Below, piece by piece: positions 21,624-34,797 of a stretch of 64,000 nt of DNA. Source of the DNA: Isoetes taiwanensis. Lineage: Eukaryota; Streptophyta; Lycopodiopsida; Isoetales; Isoetaceae. The stretch spans positions 5,731,071-5,795,070 of the forward strand of contig JAJEKV010000047.1 in the NCBI GenBank assembly GCA_021234155.1, in the 5' to 3' direction. Position numbers and translations under genes: made by a program. Position 1 is the stretch's first letter. Each line of letters begins with the position of its first letter. Below the pieces are notes generated by a model. That model did no database searches. It saw nothing but the letters and a program-made list of their open reading frames with translations, and was not told the origin of the DNA.

Positions 21624-23398
21624 TGTGAAATCTCCTACTCATACACGGTGCCCCGCACGTATAGAACTGGAGTTCATCTCTCCTGTCAATACATAACTGC
21701 TAACACGAGACCGTCTACCTATCATCAGGCTCTTGATGGTGGCCAGAACCTGACGGGGAAGAATAGACATGTCATTCGTCCCATCTCCCTCGGGATCTAC
21801 CTAGCTGAGGAAGCGCGTAAAACATAAGCATATATCATCATATAAAATACATATCCACCTTCAAGGGTGGCTCATTATACATAACATCAGAATACAAAAT
21901 ATCAGTAGCATCAACAAAGAATGGAATTCCTACCCAAGGCTCAAATTCACGCTCATGGGGATCGACTGACGACTTGAGTTTCCAGAAGACAATGCAGATG
22001 GAATTCATGGCAAATGGATTGGGCTGGCATAAGAACATGGCCGTTGGGTAGTCCACTCCATCCGCCTCTCCTGTGCATACTTTGTAGATAGGCTGAAAAG
22101 TATTGAGGGTCGTGACCGTAGCCTGCCGAGTGCATAGTCAGAGGGACTACTCCTGGGTTGCATCTCCCCAGTCCCGATGAGACAGGAGGGAATTACTCCG
22201 CTCCAGAAGATCCATGCCAACAACAGGTGAGCTAGAGAGCCATTGCTCGTCTACGAAATGAGTCCCACTGAGGCAACGCATTACCTAGGAGGTGTCGAGC
22301 CCATACCTTGCCCACACTCAGTAGCAAACTATCAGGCCTAGCCCACAATGTTCCCCCGCCGTCACTACGCACCAGAGGGACCAACTGTAGTTGGAAAAGT
22401 CTCCGTTATCAACCAATCTAACCCCGCCACCCACAGCCCGACGGGCTCCTATGCACAGGCCACAATTACTGGGTGCTAAGGAGGTTACTCTAGGAGCATC
22501 ATCTACAAAGGCTCTGGGTCTCTACCCCCCTTCCCAATACACAAGAACCCGGAGGATTCACCTTTATCACATGAGTATATGAAACCTGCATGCTTAAGGT
22601 GAGACAAAACATCCCTATACACATACATGAGAGTGTTGAAAAAACGCTCCTTCCATGGAGAAAATACACTGGAATGTTAGGAAGAGGCAGTTTAAACCCT
22701 TAGTACACGTACAAAAACATCGAGAAAAAACTCCCTTTCAAACACTCACTTGGTTTATACGGGTCTTTTGTGAGAATCCTCCATGCAAAAGAGATGTGCA
22801 CAAAGATAAATCATCATCAGACAAATGAATTTGAAAGCATAGAATAGCTTCTAATCTATCTATCTAAACATACAAAATTAGGCTCGTTCATTAGAGGCTG
22901 AGATCTGAGAATCTAGCTAGGGCTAAGAAAAAAATGCAAAATCGGCCCAATACCAGTTAGGAAGCCGACATTGAACGTCAGATCGATCACATACAAGATC
23001 CTTGGCTTGCTCCCAGTCATCGGACGGCATCCATGCTTTCGGGTTGGCTCGAGATGATCGAGGCTTGACGATCTGCTTGGCAAAGTGAGCTTCCCAGGTG
23101 CTGGCAGATCGGAATGGATCTGGCGCAATGCGAGCTCTCGAGGCTGGAATATGAAAGGGACACTTTTAGGGTTCTAGACTCCTTTTATCATGACGCTTTT
23201 AGGATTGGCATCTAAAAGGTCATTTTAGGGCTTATTGCCACGTGACAATGGTTATAGACATATGTTAGTGGCCTATTGGTCGTATTCCAGGGTATAACCC
23301 TATACGATTGCCGTGTACCTGTCGTGGTGTTGACATGTACTATTGACATGGCAGTATAATATATGTATTCACTCCGTATATTATGCTGGAATGTCACA
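21624..23398 (-). repeat. 3' LTR of the gypsy element
   Basis: It starts TGTGAAATCTCC on the plus strand (TGTGACGTCTCC in the other LTR, so a CpG has decayed) and ends AATGTCACA. It is 1775 bp against 1447 bp for its partner. The length difference is mainly a 246-bp segment at 22,546-22,791 and a short block near 21,935-21,975. Confidence 0.92.
22546..22791. repeat. foldback segment present in only one LTR
   Basis: The other LTR reads ACACAAG-AGATGCGCAC without this block. Here ACACAAG is followed by about 243 bp and a second AAG. The block has inverted ends, GGAGGATTCAC (22,551) and GTGAGAATCCTCC (22,770-22,782), plus inner inverted segments (GAGTGTTGAAA and TTTCAAACACTC). This fits a MITE inserted with a 3-bp duplication after the retroelement integrated. 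A deletion in the other LTR is the alternative. Confidence 0.55.
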
Positions 23399-23414
23399 TT
23401 CTCCCCACCTTGAG
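23399..23414 (-). other. polypurine tract
   Basis: On the minus strand, AAGGTGGGGAGAA lies directly against the start of the 3' LTR. This is the plus-strand priming site used during reverse transcription. Confidence 0.88.
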
Positions 23415-24113
23415 TTGATGCTGTCCGCGGCGTCAACTGTCTTCCCACCTTGGAGACCTGCATGATCCCTGTCGGACTTGTTTGATGCATGCAATTACAA
23501 GAATTACTTTAAGATAACCATTATATTCTCATCATTTTAGTATCAAAGTTTTACAAAACTATAGCAAGGCGATTAACTAATGCCCTGCTTTAAACATGTC
23601 CGTAGATTCAATCAATCCGCCGCATATGAATGCTTTTCCTTTGGTTATAGCATGCTGAGATCCATCTGCTACCAGTCCCTTCGTAGTATGACCCCCCTTT
23701 CCATTTCCTTATTCTATTGGCCTGCAGGTCCACACTACATTAGCACGTTTATTTTATATAAAGATGGTTATTAGGGAACCACCCTTTTAATTACATTTAA
23801 TTAACTAAATGAATGCAAGCATTGTATCCCGATGTAGGAAAAGAAAGCTTCTTCCATCGTGGCCGTGGAGACAAGCATCTTATCATGCCTAATATGATTT
23901 CTAATGCACCTTTCGTCACCCTTGGCGTGGATGATGGCTTCTTCCCCATCGTGGCCATAGACTAGAGGTGTTTTCTTATCATACATGGTCCTATATGATC
24001 TCTTACCCCTCATGGTTGTCTACTCCTGTCTAATCGGAGAGTAGACTTTAATCTACCTTCCACTCACCTATCGGTTTGGTGTCGATTATTTCAGTGACAA
24101 GTTGCCCTTTGCA

Positions 24114-24430
24114 TTACTCCATGAATTGTGAGTACTGTTTCTTGAGAATCCACATCATGACTTCCACAGCTAAGTGCTTCCACTTGACTAGATATTGGAG
24201 AAATTGCGACCTTCTTGTTTTCTTGTAAGCCCTGTCAAGAAGGAATCCCGGAACAATTTCTAGTTGTCCGTCAGTCATTTCCAGTAATGCTGGGGTGTCC
24301 AATACTTCCTCCGCATTAGGAGTGTGCCTCTTTAGAAGACTTACTTGGAAAACTTTGTGGATTTTCAAGTGTACTGGTAAGTCCAGTTTGTAGGAGTGAT
24401 TACCTACTCTTTCAATTATTAAACGGTCCA
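24114..24430 (-). pseudogene. integrase C-terminal chromodomain-like region
   Basis: The minus-strand frame 24,114-24,368 reads KIHKVFQVSLLKRH, then a linker, then GFLLDRAYKKTRRSQFLQYL and VKWKHLAVEVMMWIL. The HPVFHVSLLK-like segment ends the integrase. The LLDR, YLVKWK, W-I pattern is that of the chromodomain carried at the integrase C-terminus of plant chromoviruses. Such domains tether integration to chromatin. Some cage residues are not conserved (VMMW in place of the usual ATWE), so binding activity is doubtful. This region places the element among chromodomain gypsies. Confidence 0.75.
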
Positions 24431-25135
24431 GCCCACCTTGGAGTTAGCTTCTTGCAATTTTTGATGCGGACTTTGCTTGTTTGACCTTTATCTTCAGCCA
24501 AATATTGTCTCCTACTTGGAATTCTCTTACTGTTCTGTGCCTGTTGGCTATGCTCTTCCGCCGGCTTCTTGCTGCTAGTAGGTATCCTGTTACTTCTTCG
24601 ACCAACTGTTGCATGTCAGCTAACATCTATTGAGAAACTTCTACTTTAGACACTAGGTTGTGCTGCGTATCTGGAGTCAAGCATTGGTAGCCATAATTGA
24701 TCATAAATGGCAACATTTGAGATGACTTCTGCTTGGTGCTGTTATATGCAAACTCCACCAAATGGATATATTCCACTTTGACTGCTTGTTCCAAACATAG
24801 TTTCTCAACATGTCTTCCAATATCCTGTTTGTTTACTCTGTCAGCCCATCTGTTCGAGGATGATATGCTGTGCTCATGGACAACTTTGTCTAGATGGTGT
24901 TGAAGAGGTCCTCCAGAATGCGCTCATGAACTTCGGGTCTCTATCGGAGATAATCTCCCTTGGCATTTCATGGAGTCTGAAGATCTCCTTTGTGAATAGA
25001 TCGGCGTGGTCTAATGCCGTGTCACTGGTTCGACATGGTATAAAATGTGCCATCTTTGACAACTTATCGACTATGACCATCAAATCATTTTGGCCCCTTT
25101 GTGTTCTGGGAAGCCATGTTATGAAGTCCATGCTT
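24430..25135 (-). pseudogene. Ty3/gypsy integrase catalytic core and C-terminus
   Basis: The minus-strand frame 24,874-25,212 reads SMDFITWLPRTQRGQNDLMV, then AHFIPCRTSDTALDHADLF, and REIISDRDPKFMSAFW; the two catalytic D positions (in SMDF and SDRD) are visible. After a frameshift come YNSTKQKSSQMLPFMINYGY, and 24,444-24,626 with REFQVGDNIWLKIKV. Integrase inserts the cDNA into the genome. A 1.55-kb insertion at 25,136 separates this part from the zinc-binding domain at 26,700-27,000. Confidence 0.9.
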
Positions 25136-26687
25136 AAGCATAAATTAATTATTTTGAGAAGTTTGGATTTCTCGTTTAGCTTGAAATATGTTGCAGTGGC
25201 CATATAAATCACAGAAATACCTTAAAGGAGCTCATTGGAGAGCCAGAAACAGACAAAAAAGGTTGGACAAATCGCGGCCGCGATCAATTTGCACATGGGA
25301 GACCGATATATTTAATTTTAAAGGGATGTTCATAATATATGGCACTATAATTGAAGTAGATATTGCACATAATGGGCTTCAAAAGATCGCCACTGCGATC
25401 TTCTAGAATAAGAAACACGTGCATATTAGCCACCCAAAGACAAAATAACATTTTTATTTTATACATATCAAAGCAATTTGTTGATCCAATATTAAAAATG
25501 CTTTATAAGAAATAAAATTTTAAGAGAAAAAACATTTAAAAATATTCTTATTTTGCTCAACAGAATCATTGTGGCAATTTGCTTGAGCAACCATATAGTT
25601 GTGTCCCCAGGATTGTGCTCATCCAAATCACCATGGCGATTTCATGGAGCGTAAACCTGCAACAAATTAGAGCTTTCGAATATTGGCTTTCGAATTCTGA
25701 ATTCTGAATTTAGAGCAGCTTCTTGCAACCACATCTCAAATCCGACTAGTGGAGTATTCATGCAAAGTACCCCAGTAACTGAGTAAGAAAATCTTTTGCT
25801 TCTATGATATTTTGCTATAGAATGCCTTAATCTTAGAATAATGATATGACTGATTGATTGTCCATATGAAATCATATGAATGAAGTCATACAACAAAAGA
25901 CAGAATTTAATGAAGAGAATTTTATAACAATTATACGATTCCAACCTTGGATTTAGCAGATTTTGTGGGGCCTGAGTTTGGGGCAATATGAAAAAATCTG
26001 TCAAAGCCCATCCTTCTTGATCAAAGCCGATCCCTCTTTCTCATAGACAAATTCTGATTCGAGTTGTTTCTGGAGGATCTACTGGAAAAATATGCTTTAA
26101 AAAAACAGTATAGAATACAATCTTCAATTCAAAATCTCTTACAATCTAGCCCTTGCCGAATATTATACCCTCATGAATCCTACAAGAACTTTCTGATTAT
26201 TTGCTGGAAACTCATGTGTATCTGCAAAAGCGATCCGTCGGCATCCTATATATCATAGAATCGATCCAGTCTGAGACAGGCGCTTGGATTGAAGCCTGGG
26301 GCTTGCCCTACAGAAAAGCTCGGATGGCTGCCCTGCATCCAAGCTCGGCCGATGGCTATGGCTGCCAGAATGGAGCCGCTTGAGTTGCTTGACATATCTT
26401 GGCTTGTGGAAAAGCTTAGCCGATGGCTATGGCTGCCGAAATGGAGCTTGGCTATGGCAGATCTTGGCTATGGCCAAAGTCACTGAAGTTGCTGGGTGAG
26501 GGCAGACACATCGATGTATAGAGGGACCTAAATGGTTTCGAATGGAATGTATCTTGCTCAATATGGGCGGATTAATTTGAACGATAGAAAGGTACTTTAC
26601 TACCTTTATTACTTGTGGTGGGCCTAAAATGGACAGCTTAAAATTCTAAAAATACCATTGTTTTATCATTTTAATGAATTCATGCTT
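25136..26687. mobile_element. unclassified DNA element in integrase
   Basis: The integrase frame resumes exactly when 25,136-26,687 is removed, leaving one GCTT, which is present on both sides (25,132-25,135 and 26,688-26,691). The ends are inverted: AAGCATAAATTAATTA at the left, and the reverse complement of the right end reads AAGCATGAATTCATTA. The interior is AT-rich with GGCTATGGCTGCC-type repeats near 26,350-26,430 and no recognised coding sequence. The duplication may be 4 or 5 bp (GCTT or GCTTA). It does not match the standard duplication of hAT, Mutator or Tc1/mariner. Confidence 0.7.
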
Positions 26688-26699
26688 GCTTATCACCTC

Positions 26700-27430
26700 C
26701 CATTTGGCATTTGGGATTGCTAGAGCTTCTAGCGCTCCTGATATTTGAAGCTGTTCTGCTTTTGTTTGTTGGCATAGCTAGCACTCGCGGATATATCTTG
26801 CTATCTGCTTCTTTATATTGGGCCAATAATAGTTACTTCTTATCTTGAAGTAGGTTTTCATGAATTTTGCGTGGCCGGCTATTGAGCTATTATGCGTGTC
26901 ATGGAGAATCAACTTTCTAACTCCGGATGACTCTGGTACGCACAATTTATTTTGATGATAGAGGAGGTTACTTTCTTTCTTGAATTGTTTGAAGGCTTCC
27001 CTTTCTTTGTCTGTTCTTACCTCTTTTGCAAGGCTTGCCCAGGCTTCCATGAAGTCTTTGTCAGTTGGCAATGTTTCCTCTATCCTCTTACCAAACTCGC
27101 TGGTGAGCGTTGATATGGCGTTGCAATGGACTCTTGTTGTCAAGGGGTGCTTTGAGAGAGCGTCTGCAACCAAGTTAAGCTTCCCTAGTTTGTATACTAT
27201 TTCAAACTCATACTCTCCTCAGTCTTAGGTTGATGTGTGATTGGATGAAGACGTGAAGACTTTGGTGGTATGTCTCAAGCTAGAACTTCCTCCCTAACAA
27301 GTAGTGTCTCCAGATTTTTAATGCTCTTATAACTGCCAGCAATTCTTGATCATAGCGCGTCTCAGCATCATTCATTCTTCTTGAGTTATATGCCACGACC
27401 CTTTCTCCTTGCATTAGGATTGCTCATGTT
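26700..27430 (-). pseudogene. RNase H end and integrase zinc-binding domain
   Basis: The minus strand reads, from high to low coordinate, ERVVAYNSRRMNDAETRYDQ, ALKIWRHYLLGRKF, FEIVYKLGKLNLVADALSKH (RNase H end), then 26,778-27,173 with KLILHDTHNSSIAGHAKFMK, YYWPNIKKQIARYIREC and a CQQ, the H-H-C-C zinc site of integrase. RNase H removes the RNA strand during cDNA synthesis. The block around 27,230-27,290 is frameshifted. Confidence 0.88.
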
Positions 27431-28481
27431 GCAATTTTGCTAGCATTAGTTGCAACCAACTTGTCTTTGTCTGGCACTAGCAGTGTTAAGACTGGAGCGT
27501 TTGGCAATGCTTCCTTTAATTTTTCAAATCCTGCTTGTGCTTTCTTATGCCAATGATCTACCCAGTCTTTCACCTTTTCTGCTTTGGTGAGGTCTGTCAA
27601 AGGAGCTGCTATCTTGGCAAAGTTCTTGATAATTTTTTCGTAATCCCCTGCCAAGCCCAAGAAGCTTCTTACCTCGTGGATGTTCTTTAGTGGTGGCCAT
27701 TCGATTACAGCCTGAATATTTGCAAGGTCAGTAGAGATGCCTTCTTCGGATACTATGTGTCTCAAATCCTTTACCCTTCCAGTAGCGAAGTGGCACTTAG
27801 ATAGCTTCGCGTAGAGTTGATGTCTCCTCAGCTTCTCAAATATCTTCCTTAGTTGGTGCACGTGCTCCTCTAAGGACTTGTTGTACACCAAAATGTCATC
27901 GAAGAAAACGATGACAAATGTGACCAAAAACTCACGAAAGATGTCGTTCATGAGTCTCATGAAGGTTGCTGGGGCATTGGACAATCCAAATGGCATCATG
28001 TGAATTCGTAGTGGCCATATCTTGTTTTGAAGGCAGTTTTGTGGATGTCTTCTTCCTTATCCTGATCTAATAATATCTCGATCTCAAATCTATTTTGGAG
28101 AAGACCATGGCCCCTTGGAGCTGGTCCATCAAATTATCTGATCTGGGTAATGCGTACTTGTTTTTGATGGTGTGCTTATTCAATTGATGACAGTCAATGC
28201 ACATCCTCAAGCTTCCATCTTTCTTCTTAACGAATAAGATGGGTGCCTCGAATGAGGAGAGACTAGGTCTTATAATCCCTAGGTCTAATATTCTTGCAAC
28301 TGCTTCCTTAATTCTGTTAGCTCCTGAGCTTCATTCTATAGGATGCTTTACTTGTGGATTTTATGCCTGGTTCAAGTGCGATTTCACACTCGACTCCTCT
28401 ATAAGGAGGCAGTTCCTTGATCTCATCAGGAAAAAGATCGTGGAATTACTTCACTAGCTTGGCCACTTGTTTCGGTAGCTT
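27424..28481 (-). pseudogene. Ty3/gypsy reverse transcriptase
   Basis: The frame 27,424-27,999 carries MMPFGLSNAPATFMRLMNDI, VIVFFDDILVYNKSLEEH (FFDD where YxDD is usual) and RSFLGLAGDYEKIIKNFAKI. Upstream debris to 28,481 gives the N-terminal part: [40 protein letters not shown] and [20 protein letters not shown]. The main 191-residue frame is open but the N-terminal part is frameshifted. The start of the domain abuts the CACTA insertion at 28,482. Confidence 0.92.
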
Positions 28482-28499
28482 CACTACAAGAGGAAGGGG

Positions 28500-29120
28500 G
28501 TATTAGAGTCAGTTTTAGCGTCAGACCTTAGTTATAAACTTAGACAGAAAAAAACCAAAAAAAACCCTTGAACTGACATTATGGCTGACGCTACAACTGA
28601 CTCTACGTTCTGTCGTTTAAATGTCAGAATTAGCGTCACACTTTAAAGTCAGTTTTGCAGCAGATACAGAGTCACAATTAGAGTCAACCATAGTGTTAGA
28701 ATTAGAGGCAACTCTACCATCAGCATTAGAGTCATCATTAGAGTCACAATAAAAGTCAACCATAGTGTTAGAATTAGAGGCAACTCTATCATCAACATTA
28801 GAGTCACAATTAGAGTCAACCATAGTGTTAGAATTAGAGACAACTCTACCATCAACATTAGAGTCAGTATTAGAGTCAACAGTAGTGTTAGAATAGAGTC
28901 AACTTTACCATCACAATTAGAGTCACCATTAGTGTCACAATTAGAGTCATTCATAGCGTTAGAATTAGAGTCAACTATTTAGACAGCCTTTGCATCGACT
29001 TTAGGATCAGAAGTAGAGTCAGAATAGAGTTTCTGTAGCGTTAGAATTAAAGTCAGCCAGTATGACACAATTAGAGTCAATTCTAACGTCAGGATATAGA
29101 AGTCGATCTTTGAGTTAGTT
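28500..29120. repeat. CACTA left subterminal repeat array
   Basis: This block holds many copies of AGAGTCA and TTAGAATTAGAG-type words, with a local unit near 60 bp (CAACCATAGTGTTAGAATTA recurring at about 28,686, 28,756 and 28,818). In En/Spm elements such subterminal words bind the accessory transposition protein. Confidence 0.8.
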
Positions 29121-29169
29121 ATAACGTCATGAAAGTCATGTTCGTATCTTTATTTTATTGCCAACTAGA

Positions 29170-32100
29170 AATTCAAAATTCAAAAGAACTCAGTTAATAA
29201 CATACAATATCACCATTTCAATTTCTTCCAAATGAAAGTTACAATAATTTGATTGTCTTTCAGCATTTCAAGCTTTACAATTTACTTTTGAAATATAACT
29301 AATACAACCTACTTTTTTTCTTGCAAAAGCTCCATCAAAAGCTTTAACTAGGCAAAGAAGGTCAAGTAGATCTGCCAGTACAGATTCTTAGTTTCTTTTC
29401 TTAACTCTAACATCTCCTAACAATAGCTTTAGTAGACATTTGATATTTCATCTTCAACTATAGAAATATTGACAAGCATTACTCGTATATTACTTTCAGA
29501 GTTTCACCCTTCTAGAAACCTTCCTACTATAGAAAGCTTCTTCTACGGCCACAAAATTCCATTATCATCTGTATGAACTACAATCGGATTGCTCGCTGCT
29601 CAGGCATGCTCAGTTAACATCTTCAATTTGATATTCGCACTCTTCTCTTTCTGCCCTCTTGTTAGAGTAGGTAAATGACTAACTTGGAAATGCATCTAAT
29701 GTCTTAGAATAGACACATATTACCCCTTTAGAAGAGAGGGTCAAGATGTAAGCACTCAACTCTCTATGCAGGTGCCCAACTGCCCCGAATCCACCTGATA
29801 TACATGAGTTGGAAACCTTAGAAGAAATTGTTCAGCAACTCATTAGGGAAAGTAATTCCTTGCTGCCTTGGCATAGACTCTGGCTCAGAATAAATATCAT
29901 TTGTAGATGTTGCTTTTCCATGAACCCACTAAGGCATCTTCTTTCTCTTCAACTTCATCAAAATATCAAGGCTCTACTAACCATTTCAAGCATTATCTCT
30001 CAGATAATGGAGCTCTTCTCCATAAGTTCTGTAACGTAACCAACTCCAGTTGTTAGATTACTTTGTGATTCTAAATGGCATACATTTTTGTAATATCAAA
30101 TTTGAAACGTTGCATGCGACTGACAAAGATGGGAGCAAGGGTGTGTACAAGAGCAAGGATAGACAAGAGCGTACAAAAGCAAAGAGCGAAGTAGATATAA
30201 TTAACATGAAATTACTAGAGGCCACAAGAACCTTCTGCCACAAGAATCTTCTCCAGCTCCAGGAGTTTCTAGCTTTGTAGACGTTGTCCTCCAGCTCTGT
30301 AAAAGTTCAGAGTCATGTAAAAATAGATGGAACAGATCAGCAGGAAGAGGACGTACCATTCCAATTTTTGTTTAGAAATGCAATTGAAAGCAGAAAAACT
30401 GTTTTGTACAGATGTAACAAGAGCGTTTCACACTCTTTGCATACCGAAAGCTTGTAAACTATGGGTGCCCTTCGAAAGGGGTGAGAAATACATACTAACA
30501 TGGTACAAAAGGAGTGGGAACCTTCTTCCGTCAATAGCTCTTTTGTTTTCCGCCAAGTAATGAGCTTTCAATATCTGTTTTGGAGAAGCTTTTAAACAAG
30601 CATCCGTTCTGGATGGTATATGCAGAAAAGGAATACACTTTACGCTGGAAATTCCAATTAACGAGAACATTTCTTTCCCTAAAGCTTAAAGCACTTAGAT
30701 CTTACATGTTCTGATAGCTGGGCTCTATCTGTCATAGCCGAGCTCTTATTAGAAGACACCATAGCCGCCAGTACTCCAACGATTCATAGATCTTCCACAC
30801 AGGCCTCTCAAAAGATTCATAGATCATTGATATCCAAAATCAAAACCGAAAGGGGAAAAAGAAGAAAGTGCCTAAAGCTGTCGGAAGTTTCTGGGGCAGC
30901 CTTTTCCATCGCCAAGAAGCTTGCCGTCAGCGGAAGAGCTGGAATAGGAAGCCGGGGCTGGATGCATTGAAACTCTGTACGCCATGGCCGGCTCGATCTT
31001 CCAAACCTTTTATGCCATAGCCGCTTTTGAGTTGCCCGCGCGATGCAGCTTAAAGCTTCCCCCTTCTTTTAAGGGATTTAGGTATTCAAATTTCGAACAT
31101 GATGTAAAGATAAGCAAAGGTCATTAAAATAGGCGGGATAATTTAAGGAAAACAAGTAACCATTAAGCCACTAACAAAATACTTTGTTTCAAATCATTAT
31201 TATTAAATATATACACAATAAATACATAGAATACTCCATATGAATACACGCAAAAACCTAAAGTATTTGTACATGTAAATTGCTTGTACAAATTCTTGGA
31301 TCAATGCCGAATTTCCCTCCTGCCTCAATGTTATTGAAGGCCTTGAGATCAAATTGATCCTTTGTTTAGAATTGTATTCTATTCCCTACAGTGGAGGTAA
31401 GAGTCCCCCCATGGGCAAATGGTCTAATTTGGACATGTATGCAGGGGGTTACATGTATATATACAGCGACAACCCCTAGTTATTGTATTTTTATGTTTAC
31501 CCCGTGAATCTTTATACCGAATGGAGGAGGTATGCAACCCCCCTGGGGGTATATTTTGTATGATGAATTGGTATTAGTATGTACACTTATGTAATATTAT
31601 ACCTTTAATATATATTGCCTATCTATTTATTATTGGTTACGATACAGTGCGAAGGGTATTTCCATGGTATAAATCATGTATATTCCTGTATTCTTGGTTT
31701 TGGAAAACTTTGCCCATGGTTTAATAAGGAGTAAAAACCAAAGGGTCATGAATTCTATGAGTTTTTCAAGGATTAGACCATGATAGAGCACTTGCATTAT
31801 AGTTTTGAGTCTTTCAAGTCTTCAAGCCCATTTGTAGGAGGCTTAGAACCACTATGCACAAGGCCATAGGTAAATGATGAATCAAGTGTCGACCCAAGGT
31901 GGGGTGATATGAGCAAAGAAAGGGATAGGATTCAAAACACAAAAATTCAAGGCAAGGGTATATGACAAAATAATAAAGTAAAGGTTTGAGAGGTGAAGAA
32001 TGAAAACAATATAGTCTTGGTGGAAATGAGGGATAATGTAGTAAATGGGGGCAAGGAGAAATGGTGATCTTTAGCATAGAAGGATATGGAGCGTGGATTC

Positions 32101-34790
32101 AAATGATGCACATCATCTAGCATGGTAAAATTACCATAGAGACCGAGTTACGCAACCAAAGAAACACGAACACTCTATATGGTAGTATTCTGCAGCCATC
32201 TCCTAGGCCAATTGACTACGAATGTGTTAGATATGAGCTATTCTGGCGCTTCTTGGAGAATAAATGGTCTTCTGCCCACAAAACTTGGTCCTCAGGGTAA
32301 TGTCGCTGTCTAAGTCCATTGGAAGACACAATTCACAGTTCCGGAGTGCGGGAATTGCCCATCCATTGCCAGGGGCATATGGAGAGGACATTTGGGACAA
32401 ACTGGTTTTAAGGGTCTGTCTTTTGACATTAACACCATCCCTCTATGTGATGACACTGTGCAAGATCCTGGTCAAATCTCATTAGGATATGGCCTCTGAA
32501 ACGTAAACCCTGTGTGTTGCTAGGTTATTGAAGGGTTTACATTATGGAGGTCGAGTTTTGGTCGTTTACACTTGGACATGGTCAAGAAGTCGCAGTCAAA
32601 GATGCGAAGCAATAGAAACTGATGCAACGATGTTTTGATCTGTCCTCCTCTCGATGTGACAATTAAAAGGCAACCAATCTAAAAGAACTCAAGTTTCAAG
32701 TGATTTCCCAAAACCAAGAAAAGGCACTCTTAGCGAAACTTATGCCATGCACAAACAATCCCGCATTTTGATGCCATTTCATTTCAAGCAGGTGCTTTAA
32801 TATGCAAAGAATATATGACCAAAAGTCTAGCCCCAAAACATATGTGAGACCCGTTCAACTTTGACAATTTGATCAAGTCAAAATAAAGTCAAAGTTCCTG
32901 GTTTGCAGAATGAGCAAATGAGATATTTTTTCAATTCTGACACATAGAGCTATATCTATCACACATGCAAGCACAAAGCATCATGTTCTCTCACAAAAAA
33001 TATGCAAATGTGACCTCAAAAATTGTTTTCTGTCTGACAAACTGTCACTTTGCAACAATGACTTAGAAGTTAAGATTTTTAATTTTTTTTATGATGTTTC
33101 TTGAATGTTTTTTCTAATATGAGTTGTGGCGAAGAGGGATACGAGGAACTAGGTGTAGATAGGCCTGGAGTAGATATGCTAGTTTTGTCATTTTCTATTT
33201 TTGCACGCATCCCAAGAAATCAATTTTGGGCGTCTAAATGTGGCCAAATTCAATTTTTTCAAAGCCCATTACATTTTGGAATAAGAAAATTTGGAATATA
33301 AGGATTTTTTGTTTTTATGGCAACAGTGGCCAGGGATGGGTGATTTGGCAACAAAGGTGATGATTTGGCAAACAAAGGGTGACGTGGCAATGTGAGGGTG
33401 GTGATGTGGCAAGAAAATTAGCAAACAAAGTTTCTTCTAGTCAAAAACTTTTTGTGACATGGATATGACATGGTGATGATGCGGGGGTGATATAATGGAA
33501 CCTTTGACACATATGCACAATGGTGGTTGGATTTTGAGATTTTTAGGCCAAGTTTTTGCCTTTTCTAGGAATGTTATGTCAAAGGTGTACTTTCTCTCTC
33601 TATCTTTGTTTTTTAGAGAGAGAATATAGCTTTGAACTTTAGGAATAGCAATTTTTCATATGTGATGGATGAATGTGTACTTTTGACTAGGAAAAATGGT
33701 CTTGCTAACTTTGGTCTCGACAAATGGTAATGATGTATGAAAGGGGAGAAAATGATGTATAAGAGATGATTTTCTTGGGTGGAAAGTAAAGCCTTGGGAA
33801 ATAGCAAATCATGCCTTAAGAAGTAACATCATGGAAAAAGTTTGAATCATGCAAAGTAACATTGAATTTCGAGTGGTCTTCCAAACTTCAACTTTGGGGT
33901 CTTCAACCTTTGACTTCAAGTGTTCAAGATGCTTAGGTGATCAAAAGCACTTCAAGAAATGCCTATATGATGCCAAACTAGTGTCCATCTTTTGGTTCTT
34001 CATATCAGTGTGTCTTCTATAAGTTGCCAAGTGACAGATGTCTTCAAGTTTCACACTCTACAAGCTCACATACACACATGTATGAAGTCAAAATGGTAGT
34101 GAAGTGTATCAAGCATGCATATAGCACTTGTATGCTGCCATTTTGTGGCAGTAATGGCATGTGGACAACTTGGTCATACATGGATTCTTAGAAAACCATA
34201 AAAACCACACCTCAAAAAAATACTACCTTAAAAAACAACACCTTAAAATAAAAATCATCGATTCAGCTATGTTATGGAGATGGCAAGAATAGTGCATCTT
34301 ACCTATGTCCTTCATATAATACCCCAGTACGTCCTCAGATCAGTGTAACCTGCTATTCTTCAGGACTTTGCACACTAAAACAATACTGGCTGGTTTGGAG
34401 GGCCAATTGAAACCCTCTTAATAGCCTCATTCAAGGCCCTTGGTGTCTTATACCGAGCTCTTAGCATAGCTTGGATATGAAGGTGGTCTGCAGAAGACCC
34501 CCTCTTCAGGACAACAACACCAGCCACACATCTTCTATCACAAAATGACGAAAGGGCAAAATTAGGCATGACATAGGAATTATCAGTCTGCAAAAGCCTG
34601 AATCCACATGCATGGAACCGAAACCACAGGCTTTAGGTTGTGAGAGGAAGGTAATGTTCCTATTAAAGAAATTTCAGTCCTATTTATATTTTAGAAATAT
34701 CAATCTAATATATATGTTGTTGTAAACTACGAGCAATGTTTTCCAATTTGTATTTTGTTACCAAATTATGACTAATGTTTCTTATTCTCA
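29170..34790. other. CACTA interior without recognised coding sequence
   Basis: Open frames such as 29,809-30,039, 30,050-30,280 and 30,327-30,560 show no family I recognise. Degenerate tandem words (GATTTGGCAACAAAGG-like) occur at 33,335-33,430. 30,885-31,040 is GC-richer and resembles other host-like patches in this window, perhaps a captured fragment. The N-terminal transposase exons expected upstream of the DUF4216 exon were not found. Confidence 0.4.
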
Positions 34791-34797
34791 CTTGTAG

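Noticed and set aside
28617-28954. Repetitive LTL/DSN-rich open frames
   Set aside because: They are translations of the CACTA subterminal repeats.
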